Shown piece by piece: positions 52,901 through 60,423 of a stretch of 64,000 nucleotides of DNA. Origin of the DNA: Pseudomonas farris (GTDB lineage: Bacteria; Pseudomonadota; Gammaproteobacteria; Pseudomonadales; Pseudomonadaceae). The notes under the pieces are model-generated. The model saw nothing but the letters and a program-made list of their open reading frames with translations, did no database searches and had not been told where the DNA came from. Location of the stretch: assembly GCF_019145235.1 (NCBI RefSeq), contig NZ_JAHSTV010000007.1, positions 310,001 to 374,000 on the forward strand, given 5' to 3'. Within the stretch, counting starts at the first letter, position 1. Each line of letters opens with the position of its first letter. The translations under genes were made by a program, and so were the position numbers.

Positions 52901-54109
52901 ATCGATCACTTCCCGCTCAACGCCAACGGCAAGCTCGACCGCAAGGCCCTGCCCGAGCCGGATGTCAGTCTGTGGCAGCAAGCCTACGTTGCACCGAACA
53001 ACCCACTGGAGGAGGCACTCGCCCAGCTCTGGCAGCAATCGCTAGGCATCGAGCGCGTGGGGGTGACCGACAACTTCTTTGAATTGGGTGGGCATTCGAT
53101 TCTGGCCATTCAATTCATTTCCACGCTCAAGACACGTCTGAACATCGAGCTGCGCCTGCAAGAGTTACTGGCCCATCCGAGCATCGGCGAACTGGCGGCG
53201 TTTATTTCGCGCAAGCATCGGGAACAGACTCAGTGCGTGGTCGAGTTGAATGCAGCCCCGGCCAGCGCACCGACCCTGTTCTGCCTGCACCCCAGCGGCG
53301 GAATCGTGTTCTGTTACCAGCCGCTGGCGAAGAAACTCAAGGCCCATGCCTCGGTCTGTGGCGTCATGCATCGCGGTTTCAGCGATGGCAGCCAAAGCTG
53401 GGACGAGATGGTGGCCGATTACAGTCAAGAAATCGTCAAGGCACAACCTCAAGGCCCCTACCACTTGATGGGCTGGTCGCTGGGGGGCGCGATAGCGCTG
53501 GATATCGCCGCCACGCTGGAAGGCTTGGGTCATCAGGTGGCCTTTCTCGGCCTGGTGGACAGCACCATCCCGGAACACCTGTACCCCGAGGACTTGCCAC
53601 GTTATCGACGCTTGCCAAGTGCTGAACAGAGCAGCGAGGCCTCGGAAGAAATCCTCGATGCCATTCACTATTTCGATCTGTTGTTCCCGACCCTGACAGA
53701 CCGCACGGCGGCGTATTTGAAAGACTCGCCACACAGTTCGGTCAAGCAGTTCTATGACTGGGCAGCAAGCCTGGTCGAACCGGGCCAAGGCGACTTGTTG
53801 TCGATCGTGCAAAGCGTGAAGAACGAAGTCATGAATGCTCAGGCGTTCTCGGTGCATGACCGTCTGCTGGAGGCCTTCAAGGCCTTTACCTTCAAACCTG
53901 TGCAGGTCCGGCCCAGTTGCTGGTGGGCCGTCCTGGAAAAGACTGCGCAAGAACTGGCGTTCTGCGAGGCATTGATCCGGCGTTACAGCCCCTCGGGTGA
54001 GCTGACATGCTCGGTGCACTCACCGTTGCTGCACCGCAGCATGATCTTTGATGGCGCACTGATCGACTCACTGATCGACGCCTTCCTGGCCACCACTGCA
54101 CATCGCTGA
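49964..54109 (+). CDS. pvdD: single-module terminal pyoverdine NRPS (C-A-T-TE), predicted Thr
   Basis: A 1381-residue synthetase. Condensation domain (about 30-460; MHHIVSDAW). Adenylation domain (about 480-985; YTSGSTGKPKG, YRTGDLARY). Carrier domain (Ser in LGGHSILA, about 1043). Thioesterase (nucleophile in GWSLGGA, about 1171; HPSGG). Pocket residues read by eye from FDFSVW, VLNQTPSA, VIFGGE and MYGITETTVHV give D-F-W-N-I-G-M-V-H-(K), the threonine code. It should add the last residue and release the peptide. It follows pvdE by 38 bases and is probably cotranscribed. PvdD is the analogous TE-ending protein of P. aeruginosa, but that one has two modules. Confidence 0.9.
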   Translation: MNELLDDDLLALLLADAADDVQALSPRSRLDRAPLSFAQQRLWLEQQLAPTSSAYNLPRALRLTGELDTRALEVALDRVIDRHDILRSAFKEIDGVPIQVVERHARLNLHKQDLSALDSQARADELAQRIQNQALRPFDLSRAPLIRATLLQLDTREHVLLLNMHHIVSDAWSNAILMQDLSCAYGQARLGDTAQLPPLAMQYADHATWQRGAYLDSAACARSGDYWRQYLGSELPVLELPQDFARASGQQHLAGRLSLSIPTTLSQALNAFCQRQGLTPFVLALGAWQLLLGRYSNQHDFTVGVPNANRNRGETQELVGFFVGTQVYRARIDSTCTAVDFLHDLRGQSLAALEHADYPLELMVDQLQRPGGQTSNPLFQVLFNWRTDTAEPAAMDWGELTLEFLDSGEKQAKFDLSLDIDYSHQGLVATFEYSRDLYSPATIERMAGHWQNLLQSLIEAPDCVLGELQLLTPDERQQTLADWNRQPIRLQREHCLHHVIEAHASRAGEAIALSFGDQQMSYAELNRQANRLAHRLISEGVGPDVLVGIAVERTPDMIIGMLAILKAGGAYVPLDPAYPAERLAYMIEDSAIALVLTQTHLRERLPLPAEVHCLLLDQPLSSHPQDEHNPEVAVHPDNLAYVIYTSGSTGKPKGALLPHHNVMRLFHATANWFNFNQDDVWSLFHSYAFDFSVWEIFGALLHGGRLVIVPHAVSRSPQDVYALLCQEKISVLNQTPSAFKQLMQVACEPQQSLTQHLRYVIFGGEAIDVQSLRPWFERFGDRAPQLINMYGITETTVHVTYRPLSLNDLHSDATSPLGEPIVDLSWYLLDPHLNPVPKGCIGELYIGRAGLARGYLKRTDLTATRFVPDPFDPLPGGRLYRTGDLARYGSDGNIEYVGRIDHQVKIRGFRIELGEIQARLQSLPAVQDCVVLTHECPSGLQLVGYVIASEPASTELREQLLNALKAQLPDYMVPGHLLFIDHFPLNANGKLDRKALPEPDVSLWQQAYVAPNNPLEEALAQLWQQSLGIERVGVTDNFFELGGHSILAIQFISTLKTRLNIELRLQELLAHPSIGELAAFISRKHREQTQCVVELNAAPASAPTLFCLHPSGGIVFCYQPLAKKLKAHASVCGVMHRGFSDGSQSWDEMVADYSQEIVKAQPQGPYHLMGWSLGGAIALDIAATLEGLGHQVAFLGLVDSTIPEHLYPEDLPRYRRLPSAEQSSEASEEILDAIHYFDLLFPTLTDRTAAYLKDSPHSSVKQFYDWAASLVEPGQGDLLSIVQSVKNEVMNAQAFSVHDRLLEAFKAFTFKPVQVRPSCWWAVLEKTAQELAFCEALIRRYSPSGELTCSVHSPLLHRSMIFDGALIDSLIDAFLATTAHR

Positions 54110-54125
54110 TCTCCCCCGCCCCATC

Positions 54126-54151
54126 AACCCGCCGCCAGGCTGCGGCGGGTT
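54126..54151 (+). terminator. GC-rich hairpin after the terminal NRPS gene
   Basis: AACCCGCCGC and GCGGCGGGTT form a perfect 10-bp stem around CAGGCT, 17 bases after the stop codon. The following sequence (GCCCTTAATG) is not a T run, so termination strength is uncertain. Confidence 0.6.
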
Positions 54152-54183
54152 GCCCTTAATGCCAGTCAGTCAAGGCACAAAAC

Positions 54184-54290
54184 CTGTGGGAGCGGCGGTG
54201 CGGCGATCCGACTTGCTCGCGAAAGCGGTATGTCAGGCGACATCAATGTTGACTGTGCTGCCGTCTTCGCGAGCAAGCCCGCTCCCACAG
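54184..54290. repeat. chimeric REP pair with internal insertion
   Basis: The right half-site is standard. The left half-site is interrupted: GTGGGAGCGG, then CGGTGCGGCGATCCGAC, then TTGCTCGCGAAAGC. The insertion resembles a piece of another repeat variant. It lies between the convergent NRPS and fpvA genes. Confidence 0.8.
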
Positions 54291-54320
54291 AGGGTTGTGT
54301 GTCCACCCACTAAATTGCAA

Positions 54321-54354
54321 TAAAAAGCCCGGCCCGCAAATTGCGGGCCGGGCT
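54321..54354 (-). terminator. intrinsic terminator of fpvA
   Basis: On the minus strand a perfect 14-bp stem (AGCCCGGCCCGCAA and its complement) is followed by TTTTTA. It lies just after the fpvA stop codon. Confidence 0.92.
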
Positions 54355-54373
54355 CAGGGTTTGTCGCTTGCAA

Positions 54374-56848
54374 TCAGAACTGCGGTTTGTAGGTCACGCT
54401 GAACATCAGGTTGCGCGGATCACCAAAGTTATTGTTGCCATTGAGCTGGTTGTAAGCGGACGTTATGTACGTCTTGTCGAACAGGTTGTTGGCGTTGACC
54501 GCCAAAGCGATTTCCGGCGTCAGCTGGTAGCCGACGCGGGCGTTCCATACGGTGTAACCCGGTACATCTTTATTAAGATCGTAAACCAGCGTGTGGCTTT
54601 GGGTGGTGAAGCCCAGACCGGTGCTGACACGGCTCCAGTCGCCGGTGAACTGGTAGTTGCCCCACACGCGCAGCATGTGTTTCGGCGTCCAGGTACTGAA
54701 GACACTCCCCTCCTTCCCCGGCTCCTCCAAGTACTTGGTGGTGTTGTAAGTGTAGCCCGCGAACAGCTGCAGGTTGTCCATCACTTCACCACTGATTTCG
54801 GCGTCGATGCCCTGGCTGCGCACTTTCCCTGCGGCAGAGGAGCAGTTCAGTCCAGTACAGCTGGCGACGGAGACGGCACGGTTCTCGTGGTCATACCGGA
54901 AGACAGCCAGAGAGGTATTGACCCGACCATCCATCAACTCGCCCTTGAGGCCGACTTCGTAGTTGGTGCCGACTATCGGCTTGAGCACCGAACCGCTGGT
55001 ATCAAGGTTGGTCTGCGGCTGGAACACGTCGGTATAACTGGCATACACGGCCCATTCACGGCTCAGGTCATAGATGATACCGGCGTAGGGCGTGACCACT
55101 CCGGTTTCAGTTCCGGTGCTTGGCGCGTTGGTTGTAATACCGTTGGCCGCGGTTTCGGTTTTCGACTTGTAGCTGAAGTCATACCAGCTGACCCGGGAAC
55201 CCAGCACCAGCGTCAGATCATCGACCGGCTTGACGCGCCAGGTGCCATACAGGCCTTTCTGGCGGATATCGTATTTGCTGAGGGTGCCCCGCCCGCCCGG
55301 GCTGTTGATCAGGCCCTCGTAGCTGATGTCCGGTCGGTCGTTGTTCAGGTCGAAGATCGTGTCGGTGCTGCTGTTGTTGAAGGTACGGGCGAATTTATCA
55401 TCCGTCTCCAACTGAGAGAAGTTGCCGCCCAGCATGACTTCCTGTTGCATCGACAAGGCTTCAAACTTGCCGGACAGGTTCATGTCCAGGCCGACCTTCG
55501 TGGACTGGAAATCGGTCACGAAATCGGCATATTGCACACCACTACCATCAGGGTTGAGACCGGTACTGCCATTTTGCGTTCTCTGGTTTTTCGCCTGATT
55601 GTCTTCGGTCATGTGCACAGCACCGACCTTGAAGGCCCAGTCGTCGTTGAAACGGTGCTCCAGATCGGCGTAGAGGGTGGTGACGTCGATTTCGGACCGG
55701 TTCCAGCGCGCGCCGGTGTAGGTCGAACGCGACACGTCCGGCATCGAACCGTCGGCGTAGCGTGGCAGACCGCGGATGTTGCCGCGCGATTCGCCGTTGG
55801 ATTGGCTGACCGCGAAGCCCAGGGTGGTGTCTTCGCGCAGGTCGATATCCAGGGCGCCGTACAGCGAGTGAGTCTTGCTCCACGCGTGGTCGATGAACGA
55901 GTTGCTCTGGTCTTCGTCGGCGACGATGCGGCCGCGGATGTTGCCGGCCTGGTTCAGCGGGCCGCCGGCGTCCAATTGCAGACCGTAGTGATCCCAGGAG
56001 CCGGCCTTGCCGGTCAGGGTCACGGTCGGTGCGCTCTGGCCACGCTTGCGCACCAGGTTGATGGCACCACCGGGGCTGCCGGTGCCTTGCAGCAGGCCGG
56101 AGGCGCCGCGCAGGATTTCCAGGCGGTCATAGAAGATCAGGTCCTGGGTCGCCCAGTTGCCCAGTGAATAGGTGTTACGCGGGATCGGCACACCGTCGTA
56201 CTGCCAGTCGTCGATCTGGAAACCGCGCGACGATAGAATCAAGCCTTGGCCGACGCCCTGCAGGCCGACCACGCCGGTGGTCTGGTTGACGGCGTCCTTG
56301 AGATCGACCAGGTTCTGGTCATCCATCTGCTTACGCGTCATCACGGTGATCGACTGCGGAATTTCCTTGAGGGTGTGGGTACCCTTGCCGATGGTCACGG
56401 CGTTACTGGTGTATGAGTTGCTGCCTTCGGTCGTCGCATCCAGCTGCTGTGCATTGACGGTGGTCGCGCCCAGCTCAAGGCTTTCAGTGGCGGAACCCCG
56501 CACCAGCATCAACGTGTTGCCTTCAAAGCTGTAGCGCACGCCGGTGCCCTTGAGCAGTTCGGCAATGGCCGCTTCGGCGCTCAGTTTGCCGCTGACGCGG
56601 TTGCCGCGCAGGTCGGCCATGTCGGCGGCGTTGTAGATCACCTGCCGGTTGGTTTGCTCGCCAAACGCTTGCAACGCCTGGGGTAAGGGCTGCGCGGCAA
56701 TGTTGACGGCGATCTCTTCGGCGCAGACCTGCGCGCTGAACGGCATCAGACAGGCCATGCCCAGACCGGCCAGCGAATGACGTGAGCGAAGCGTACGGGA
56801 AACGATCAAAGCCTTGAACAGAGGTTTCAACTCATGAATTGCTGACAT
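54374..56848 (-). CDS. fpvA: FpvA-type TonB-dependent ferripyoverdine receptor
   Basis: An 824-residue outer-membrane transducer. The signal peptide ends near SAQVCAEE (about residue 44). The signalling domain (about 45-125; NIAAQPLPQALQAFGEQTNRQVIY) interacts with an FpvR-type regulator. The plug follows (IPQSITVMTRKQMDDQ, ILSSRGFQIDDWQYDGVPI, LEILRGASGLLQGTGSPGGAINLVRKR) and then the barrel, ending SVTYKPQF. It imports the pyoverdine made by the surrounding NRPS genes, and its plug and barrel should be matched to that peptide. No exact IS box lies upstream, which fits transcription by FpvI rather than PvdS. Confidence 0.93.
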   Translation of the reverse strand: MSAIHELKPLFKALIVSRTLRSRHSLAGLGMACLMPFSAQVCAEEIAVNIAAQPLPQALQAFGEQTNRQVIYNAADMADLRGNRVSGKLSAEAAIAELLKGTGVRYSFEGNTLMLVRGSATESLELGATTVNAQQLDATTEGSNSYTSNAVTIGKGTHTLKEIPQSITVMTRKQMDDQNLVDLKDAVNQTTGVVGLQGVGQGLILSSRGFQIDDWQYDGVPIPRNTYSLGNWATQDLIFYDRLEILRGASGLLQGTGSPGGAINLVRKRGQSAPTVTLTGKAGSWDHYGLQLDAGGPLNQAGNIRGRIVADEDQSNSFIDHAWSKTHSLYGALDIDLREDTTLGFAVSQSNGESRGNIRGLPRYADGSMPDVSRSTYTGARWNRSEIDVTTLYADLEHRFNDDWAFKVGAVHMTEDNQAKNQRTQNGSTGLNPDGSGVQYADFVTDFQSTKVGLDMNLSGKFEALSMQQEVMLGGNFSQLETDDKFARTFNNSSTDTIFDLNNDRPDISYEGLINSPGGRGTLSKYDIRQKGLYGTWRVKPVDDLTLVLGSRVSWYDFSYKSKTETAANGITTNAPSTGTETGVVTPYAGIIYDLSREWAVYASYTDVFQPQTNLDTSGSVLKPIVGTNYEVGLKGELMDGRVNTSLAVFRYDHENRAVSVASCTGLNCSSAAGKVRSQGIDAEISGEVMDNLQLFAGYTYNTTKYLEEPGKEGSVFSTWTPKHMLRVWGNYQFTGDWSRVSTGLGFTTQSHTLVYDLNKDVPGYTVWNARVGYQLTPEIALAVNANNLFDKTYITSAYNQLNGNNNFGDPRNLMFSVTYKPQF

Positions 56849-57145
56849 CGTGCTCTCTATTATTCGTTAGAAGTGGATAAGACCGATGGGCCACCAAGTG
56901 CCCGACGCTGCCCAAACACGTAAACCGCTCTGTCGGCCACCTCTGGGGCAGCACATCAGTTGGCGGTCGACCCGGCCCCTCCCCGGGCACAGGTCATCTG
57001 TCTGGACAACGGAAAAAATCGTGTTCTGCCCTACAAACCCGAACCCTGGGGCTACCCTGCCCGACCCGAATTGTCTGCATACCTTAGTAAGACGTAGCGC
57101 CACGCAGAAACCGGAATGAGTTTATTTATCATTAACAGCATAATT
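56849..57145. promoter_or_regulatory. upstream region of fpvA
   Basis: About 297 bases with no credible gene. It must hold the fpvA promoter. I looked for TAAAT-N16-CGT on the minus strand and found no exact match. An FpvI-type promoter is expected, but I cannot place it with confidence. Confidence 0.4.
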
Positions 57146-57173
57146 AAAAAAAAACCGACGCGTTGGGCGTCGG
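57146..57173 (-). terminator. intrinsic terminator of the NRPS operon
   Basis: On the minus strand CCGACGC and GCGTCGG pair around a short loop and are followed by a run of nine T. It lies 20 bases after the stop of the Asp-module NRPS. The plus side (CCTTTTATTT) could make it bidirectional. Confidence 0.9.
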
Positions 57174-57192
57174 CCTTTTATTTGCGGGGTTC

Positions 57193-60100
57193 TCAGCTGT
57201 TCTGTGCAGCCTTGGCGTTTTGCAGTTGCCGGGCTTTTTCCGTCAACAAGGCTTTTTCTTCCGGGCTCATGCTGTCCAGGCGCAACCGTGTCCGGGCCAG
57301 TTTCTCCAGTTGACCGGGGCTGCTTTCCCGAGATCGCAACACCAATGCCAAACCCGCCACGGTCGGATGATCAAACACCACACCGGGATGGATTTCGCAC
57401 TGCAACAACTTGCGAATACCGGCCACCAGTTTGATCACCAACAACGAATGGCCACCGGCGGCGAAGAAATCCCGATCAATGCCCAAACGCTCAACACCCA
57501 GCAGCTGCGCCATGCGTGCCGCGAGCAATTGCTCGAGCGCATCCCGTGGCGCCAGACATTCTTCGTCAACCAGGCTTGCGCTGAGTTGCTGCAACGTCTT
57601 GCGGTCGATCTTGCCATTGGCCAGCCGTGGAAAACGCTCGATGAACTGCACGTGCTGCGGCAGCATCACGGCGGGCAGGCGCTGGGCCAGTTCGCTGCGA
57701 ACGACCTCAAGCAAGGCCGGCGAAGGTGGCTGATGAGGCACGACGAATGCCTGCATCCCCTGTTCAGCTGTAGCGCCTGGCAACACCAGTGCTTCAGCCA
57801 CCTGAGGCAGGCGCAGCAGTTCAGCTTCGATCTCCACCAGTTCGATACGGAAACCACGCACCTTGATTTGTTGATCGCGCCGACCGTGCAACTGAATCGC
57901 CAAATCCGGGCGATAACGCGCCAGATCTCCGGTGCGATACAGACGTTCCTGAGGATTGAACGGGCTCTGAATGAACACCTGCGCATCGGCCTCGGCATTG
58001 ATGTAACCACGGCATAATTGCGCGCCACCCAGGTACAGTTCGCCCAACATCCCGACCGGGGCCAGTTGCAAGTGGTCGTCAAGGACATACACCTGATTGT
58101 TACCCAGCACCTGGCTGAGGGCGGCAGTCTCTTGAATTCCACCGTCCAGCAACAGCGGATGGATCAGCACACCCACCGTCGCTTCCGTCGGGCCGTAGTG
58201 GTTGAACACCCGGCAATCGCTGCGCAACTGAGCGATACGCTCAAGCAGCGTTGGGGCGATCGGTTCGCCACCGAGAATCAGCGTAGACGGCAGTAGCGGA
58301 CTGTCGCTGTCGAGCAGCGCGGCAAGGTGCGACGGAACGATCTTCAGGCAATCGATAGCCTGCTGTTTCAAGTAATCGGCGAACAACCGGCCGTCCTGCA
58401 TCTGCTCGTCACTGGCCACATGCAGCGTCGCACCGTTGAACAGGGCACCAAACAATGCGGTGTTACCCAAGTCTGCCGCCACGGTAGACGAGAAGCCAAC
58501 GTGTTTACACTGATTAAGCCCCAGGGCCTGACTGGCATGAGCGGTGTAATTGAGCAATTGTTGATGTTCGATCACTACGCCTTTGGGTACACCGGTGGAG
58601 CCTGAAGTGAACAGCACATAGGCCGCATCGCTGCCCTGGGTATCGAATTCGATGACCGGTGCCGACAGGTCCGTCGATTGGCACAATTGATTCAGTGTGG
58701 AGACGCTCAACGAATGACCGTGCCACTGATCAATCTGCGCGGCATCCACCAGCAGCAAAGCGGCCCCGGCCTGCTCCAGCATCAACGCCTGACGCGCCAT
58801 CGGCCATTGCGGGTCCAGCGGCAGATACGCCGCACCGACACGCCAGGCCGCCAGCATCGCCACCACCAGATCGGCCGAGCGCGGCAACGCCAACGCGACG
58901 ATCGAACCTCGGGCCAGGCCCTGGGCTTTCAAAGCCTTGGCCAACACGTCGACATTGGCCTGCAATTGCCCGTAGCTCAGGTGTTGCTGCGCGTCGGTCA
59001 GTGCGACAGTGTCCGGTGTGGCATGCGCCCAATCGGCAATGCGCTGTGGCAAGTATCGGCCATCCACCAGCGGCCGAGGTGGCGGGTTGATTGCCAGCAA
59101 GCGTTGTTGCTCGGCGGCCCCCAGCAATGCCAGTTGCCCCGGCTCGGCTTGAGGATTGGCCACGATGCTCGCCAGCAATACGCTGAACTGCGTCATCAGC
59201 CCTTCGACAGCCGTCAGCGAATAACGCTGCGTGGCGTAGTGAAGATGCAGGCGGCCCGATTCGCCCGGTTCGAATTGTAGCATCAGTTCAAATTGAGTTT
59301 CCCGAGCAACGGGACGCTGCACGGGTGTCCACTGCAGCGCGCTTGAAGTCTGGGGCTGCGGTGCGCGCCAGATTACGAAACCATAGGCCGGTCTGGCCGC
59401 CTCGGATGCGAGTTCCGGCAACCAGTATTCCTGCCAGGTGCGGTGTTCATCCAGGCGTGCTGCCAGTTCACCGACCCAGGCGCTGAACGAAGTACGTGCC
59501 GCCATCGACAAATGCAGCGGCAGGGTTTTCTCGAAAACGCCCACGGCGTCGCAGAAATACTCATAGTCGTCGCGACTGTCGTGCCGCACCCCGACCAGTA
59601 TCTGTTCGTTCCCGCCCAGACGCCCCAACAGCAACCACCAGACGGCTTGCATCACGACGCTCAGCGGTTGCGCCAGCGAGCCTGCCAACTGCTGCAGCGC
59701 GTTATGCAGCGTGGGCTCAAGCGTGGTCGTCAACAGCGCTGTAGCGGACGATGCCTGGGCGGTTGCGGCCCGGTAGCCCAGCCATGGGGTGGACAGGTCG
59801 ACATCCGCGCCTTGCAGGTGCTGCTGCCAGTAAGTCCGGGCACTGGCCGCATCCTCGTCGAGCACCACTTCGCTGCGCCATTCCAGGTACTGGGTGAATT
59901 CCCCGGTCTCGTCATCAGCCTCGGCCAGCCCCTGCTCATACTCCCGCAACAGTTGCTGATAAATCAGCCGCAAGCCGCTTTCATCGATGCAGTGCCGGGC
60001 AACGCCGAGCACCAGGGTCCAGTGATTGTCCGCCTGGTGATAGAGCATCGCCTGAGCGCTCTCCGACTCACCGACGACAAACGATCGTGCCGCCCATTCG

Positions 60101-60423
60101 GCGAGTTGAGCGTGGATTTCGACCGCCGTTTCCAGGCGTGTCTGCACCGTCAACGGGAAGCGCCCGGCCCCCCCGGCGAACTGGCGCAGACCATGGAAGC
60201 CCGGCGCCTTGGCCAGGCGCGGCACCAGCATCGGTTGCTGCGCCAACAGCGCATCCAGCGCCGCTTGCAGACGCTGCGGGTCAAGCGCACCGGTAATGTC
60301 CACTCCCAGCAAATGCAGCGCATCACTGCAGGCCGGGGCCTTGGGCAGTTGCTCGAGCAACCCCTGCTGCTCGGGAGTCAGGGCGAAACCCAGGTCCTGC
60401 GCGTCCATCGATACCTCATTCAT
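57193..60423 (-). CDS. pyoverdine NRPS, C-like (interface) domain-A-T, predicted Asp
   Basis: A 1076-residue synthetase. The first 430 residues are condensation-like, but the active motif reads ARHCIDESGL (about residue 144) rather than HHxxxDG. This fits a non-condensing interface domain that recruits an aspartyl beta-hydroxylase. The adenylation domain follows (about 460-955; FTSGSTGVPKG, YRTGDLARY). Pocket residues from AADLGNT, CLKIVPSH, LILGGE and HYGPTEATVGV give D-L-T-K-I-G-H-V-G-(K), an aspartate code. The carrier Ser is in AGGHSLLV (about 991). No TE and no true C domain. The ATG overlaps the upstream NRPS stop by four bases with a good CGGAG site. Its C domain and hydroxylase are encoded by that upstream gene. 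Confidence 0.88.
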   Translation of the reverse strand: MNEVSMDAQDLGFALTPEQQGLLEQLPKAPACSDALHLLGVDITGALDPQRLQAALDALLAQQPMLVPRLAKAPGFHGLRQFAGGAGRFPLTVQTRLETAVEIHAQLAEWAARSFVVGESESAQAMLYHQADNHWTLVLGVARHCIDESGLRLIYQQLLREYEQGLAEADDETGEFTQYLEWRSEVVLDEDAASARTYWQQHLQGADVDLSTPWLGYRAATAQASSATALLTTTLEPTLHNALQQLAGSLAQPLSVVMQAVWWLLLGRLGGNEQILVGVRHDSRDDYEYFCDAVGVFEKTLPLHLSMAARTSFSAWVGELAARLDEHRTWQEYWLPELASEAARPAYGFVIWRAPQPQTSSALQWTPVQRPVARETQFELMLQFEPGESGRLHLHYATQRYSLTAVEGLMTQFSVLLASIVANPQAEPGQLALLGAAEQQRLLAINPPPRPLVDGRYLPQRIADWAHATPDTVALTDAQQHLSYGQLQANVDVLAKALKAQGLARGSIVALALPRSADLVVAMLAAWRVGAAYLPLDPQWPMARQALMLEQAGAALLLVDAAQIDQWHGHSLSVSTLNQLCQSTDLSAPVIEFDTQGSDAAYVLFTSGSTGVPKGVVIEHQQLLNYTAHASQALGLNQCKHVGFSSTVAADLGNTALFGALFNGATLHVASDEQMQDGRLFADYLKQQAIDCLKIVPSHLAALLDSDSPLLPSTLILGGEPIAPTLLERIAQLRSDCRVFNHYGPTEATVGVLIHPLLLDGGIQETAALSQVLGNNQVYVLDDHLQLAPVGMLGELYLGGAQLCRGYINAEADAQVFIQSPFNPQERLYRTGDLARYRPDLAIQLHGRRDQQIKVRGFRIELVEIEAELLRLPQVAEALVLPGATAEQGMQAFVVPHQPPSPALLEVVRSELAQRLPAVMLPQHVQFIERFPRLANGKIDRKTLQQLSASLVDEECLAPRDALEQLLAARMAQLLGVERLGIDRDFFAAGGHSLLVIKLVAGIRKLLQCEIHPGVVFDHPTVAGLALVLRSRESSPGQLEKLARTRLRLDSMSPEEKALLTEKARQLQNAKAAQNS

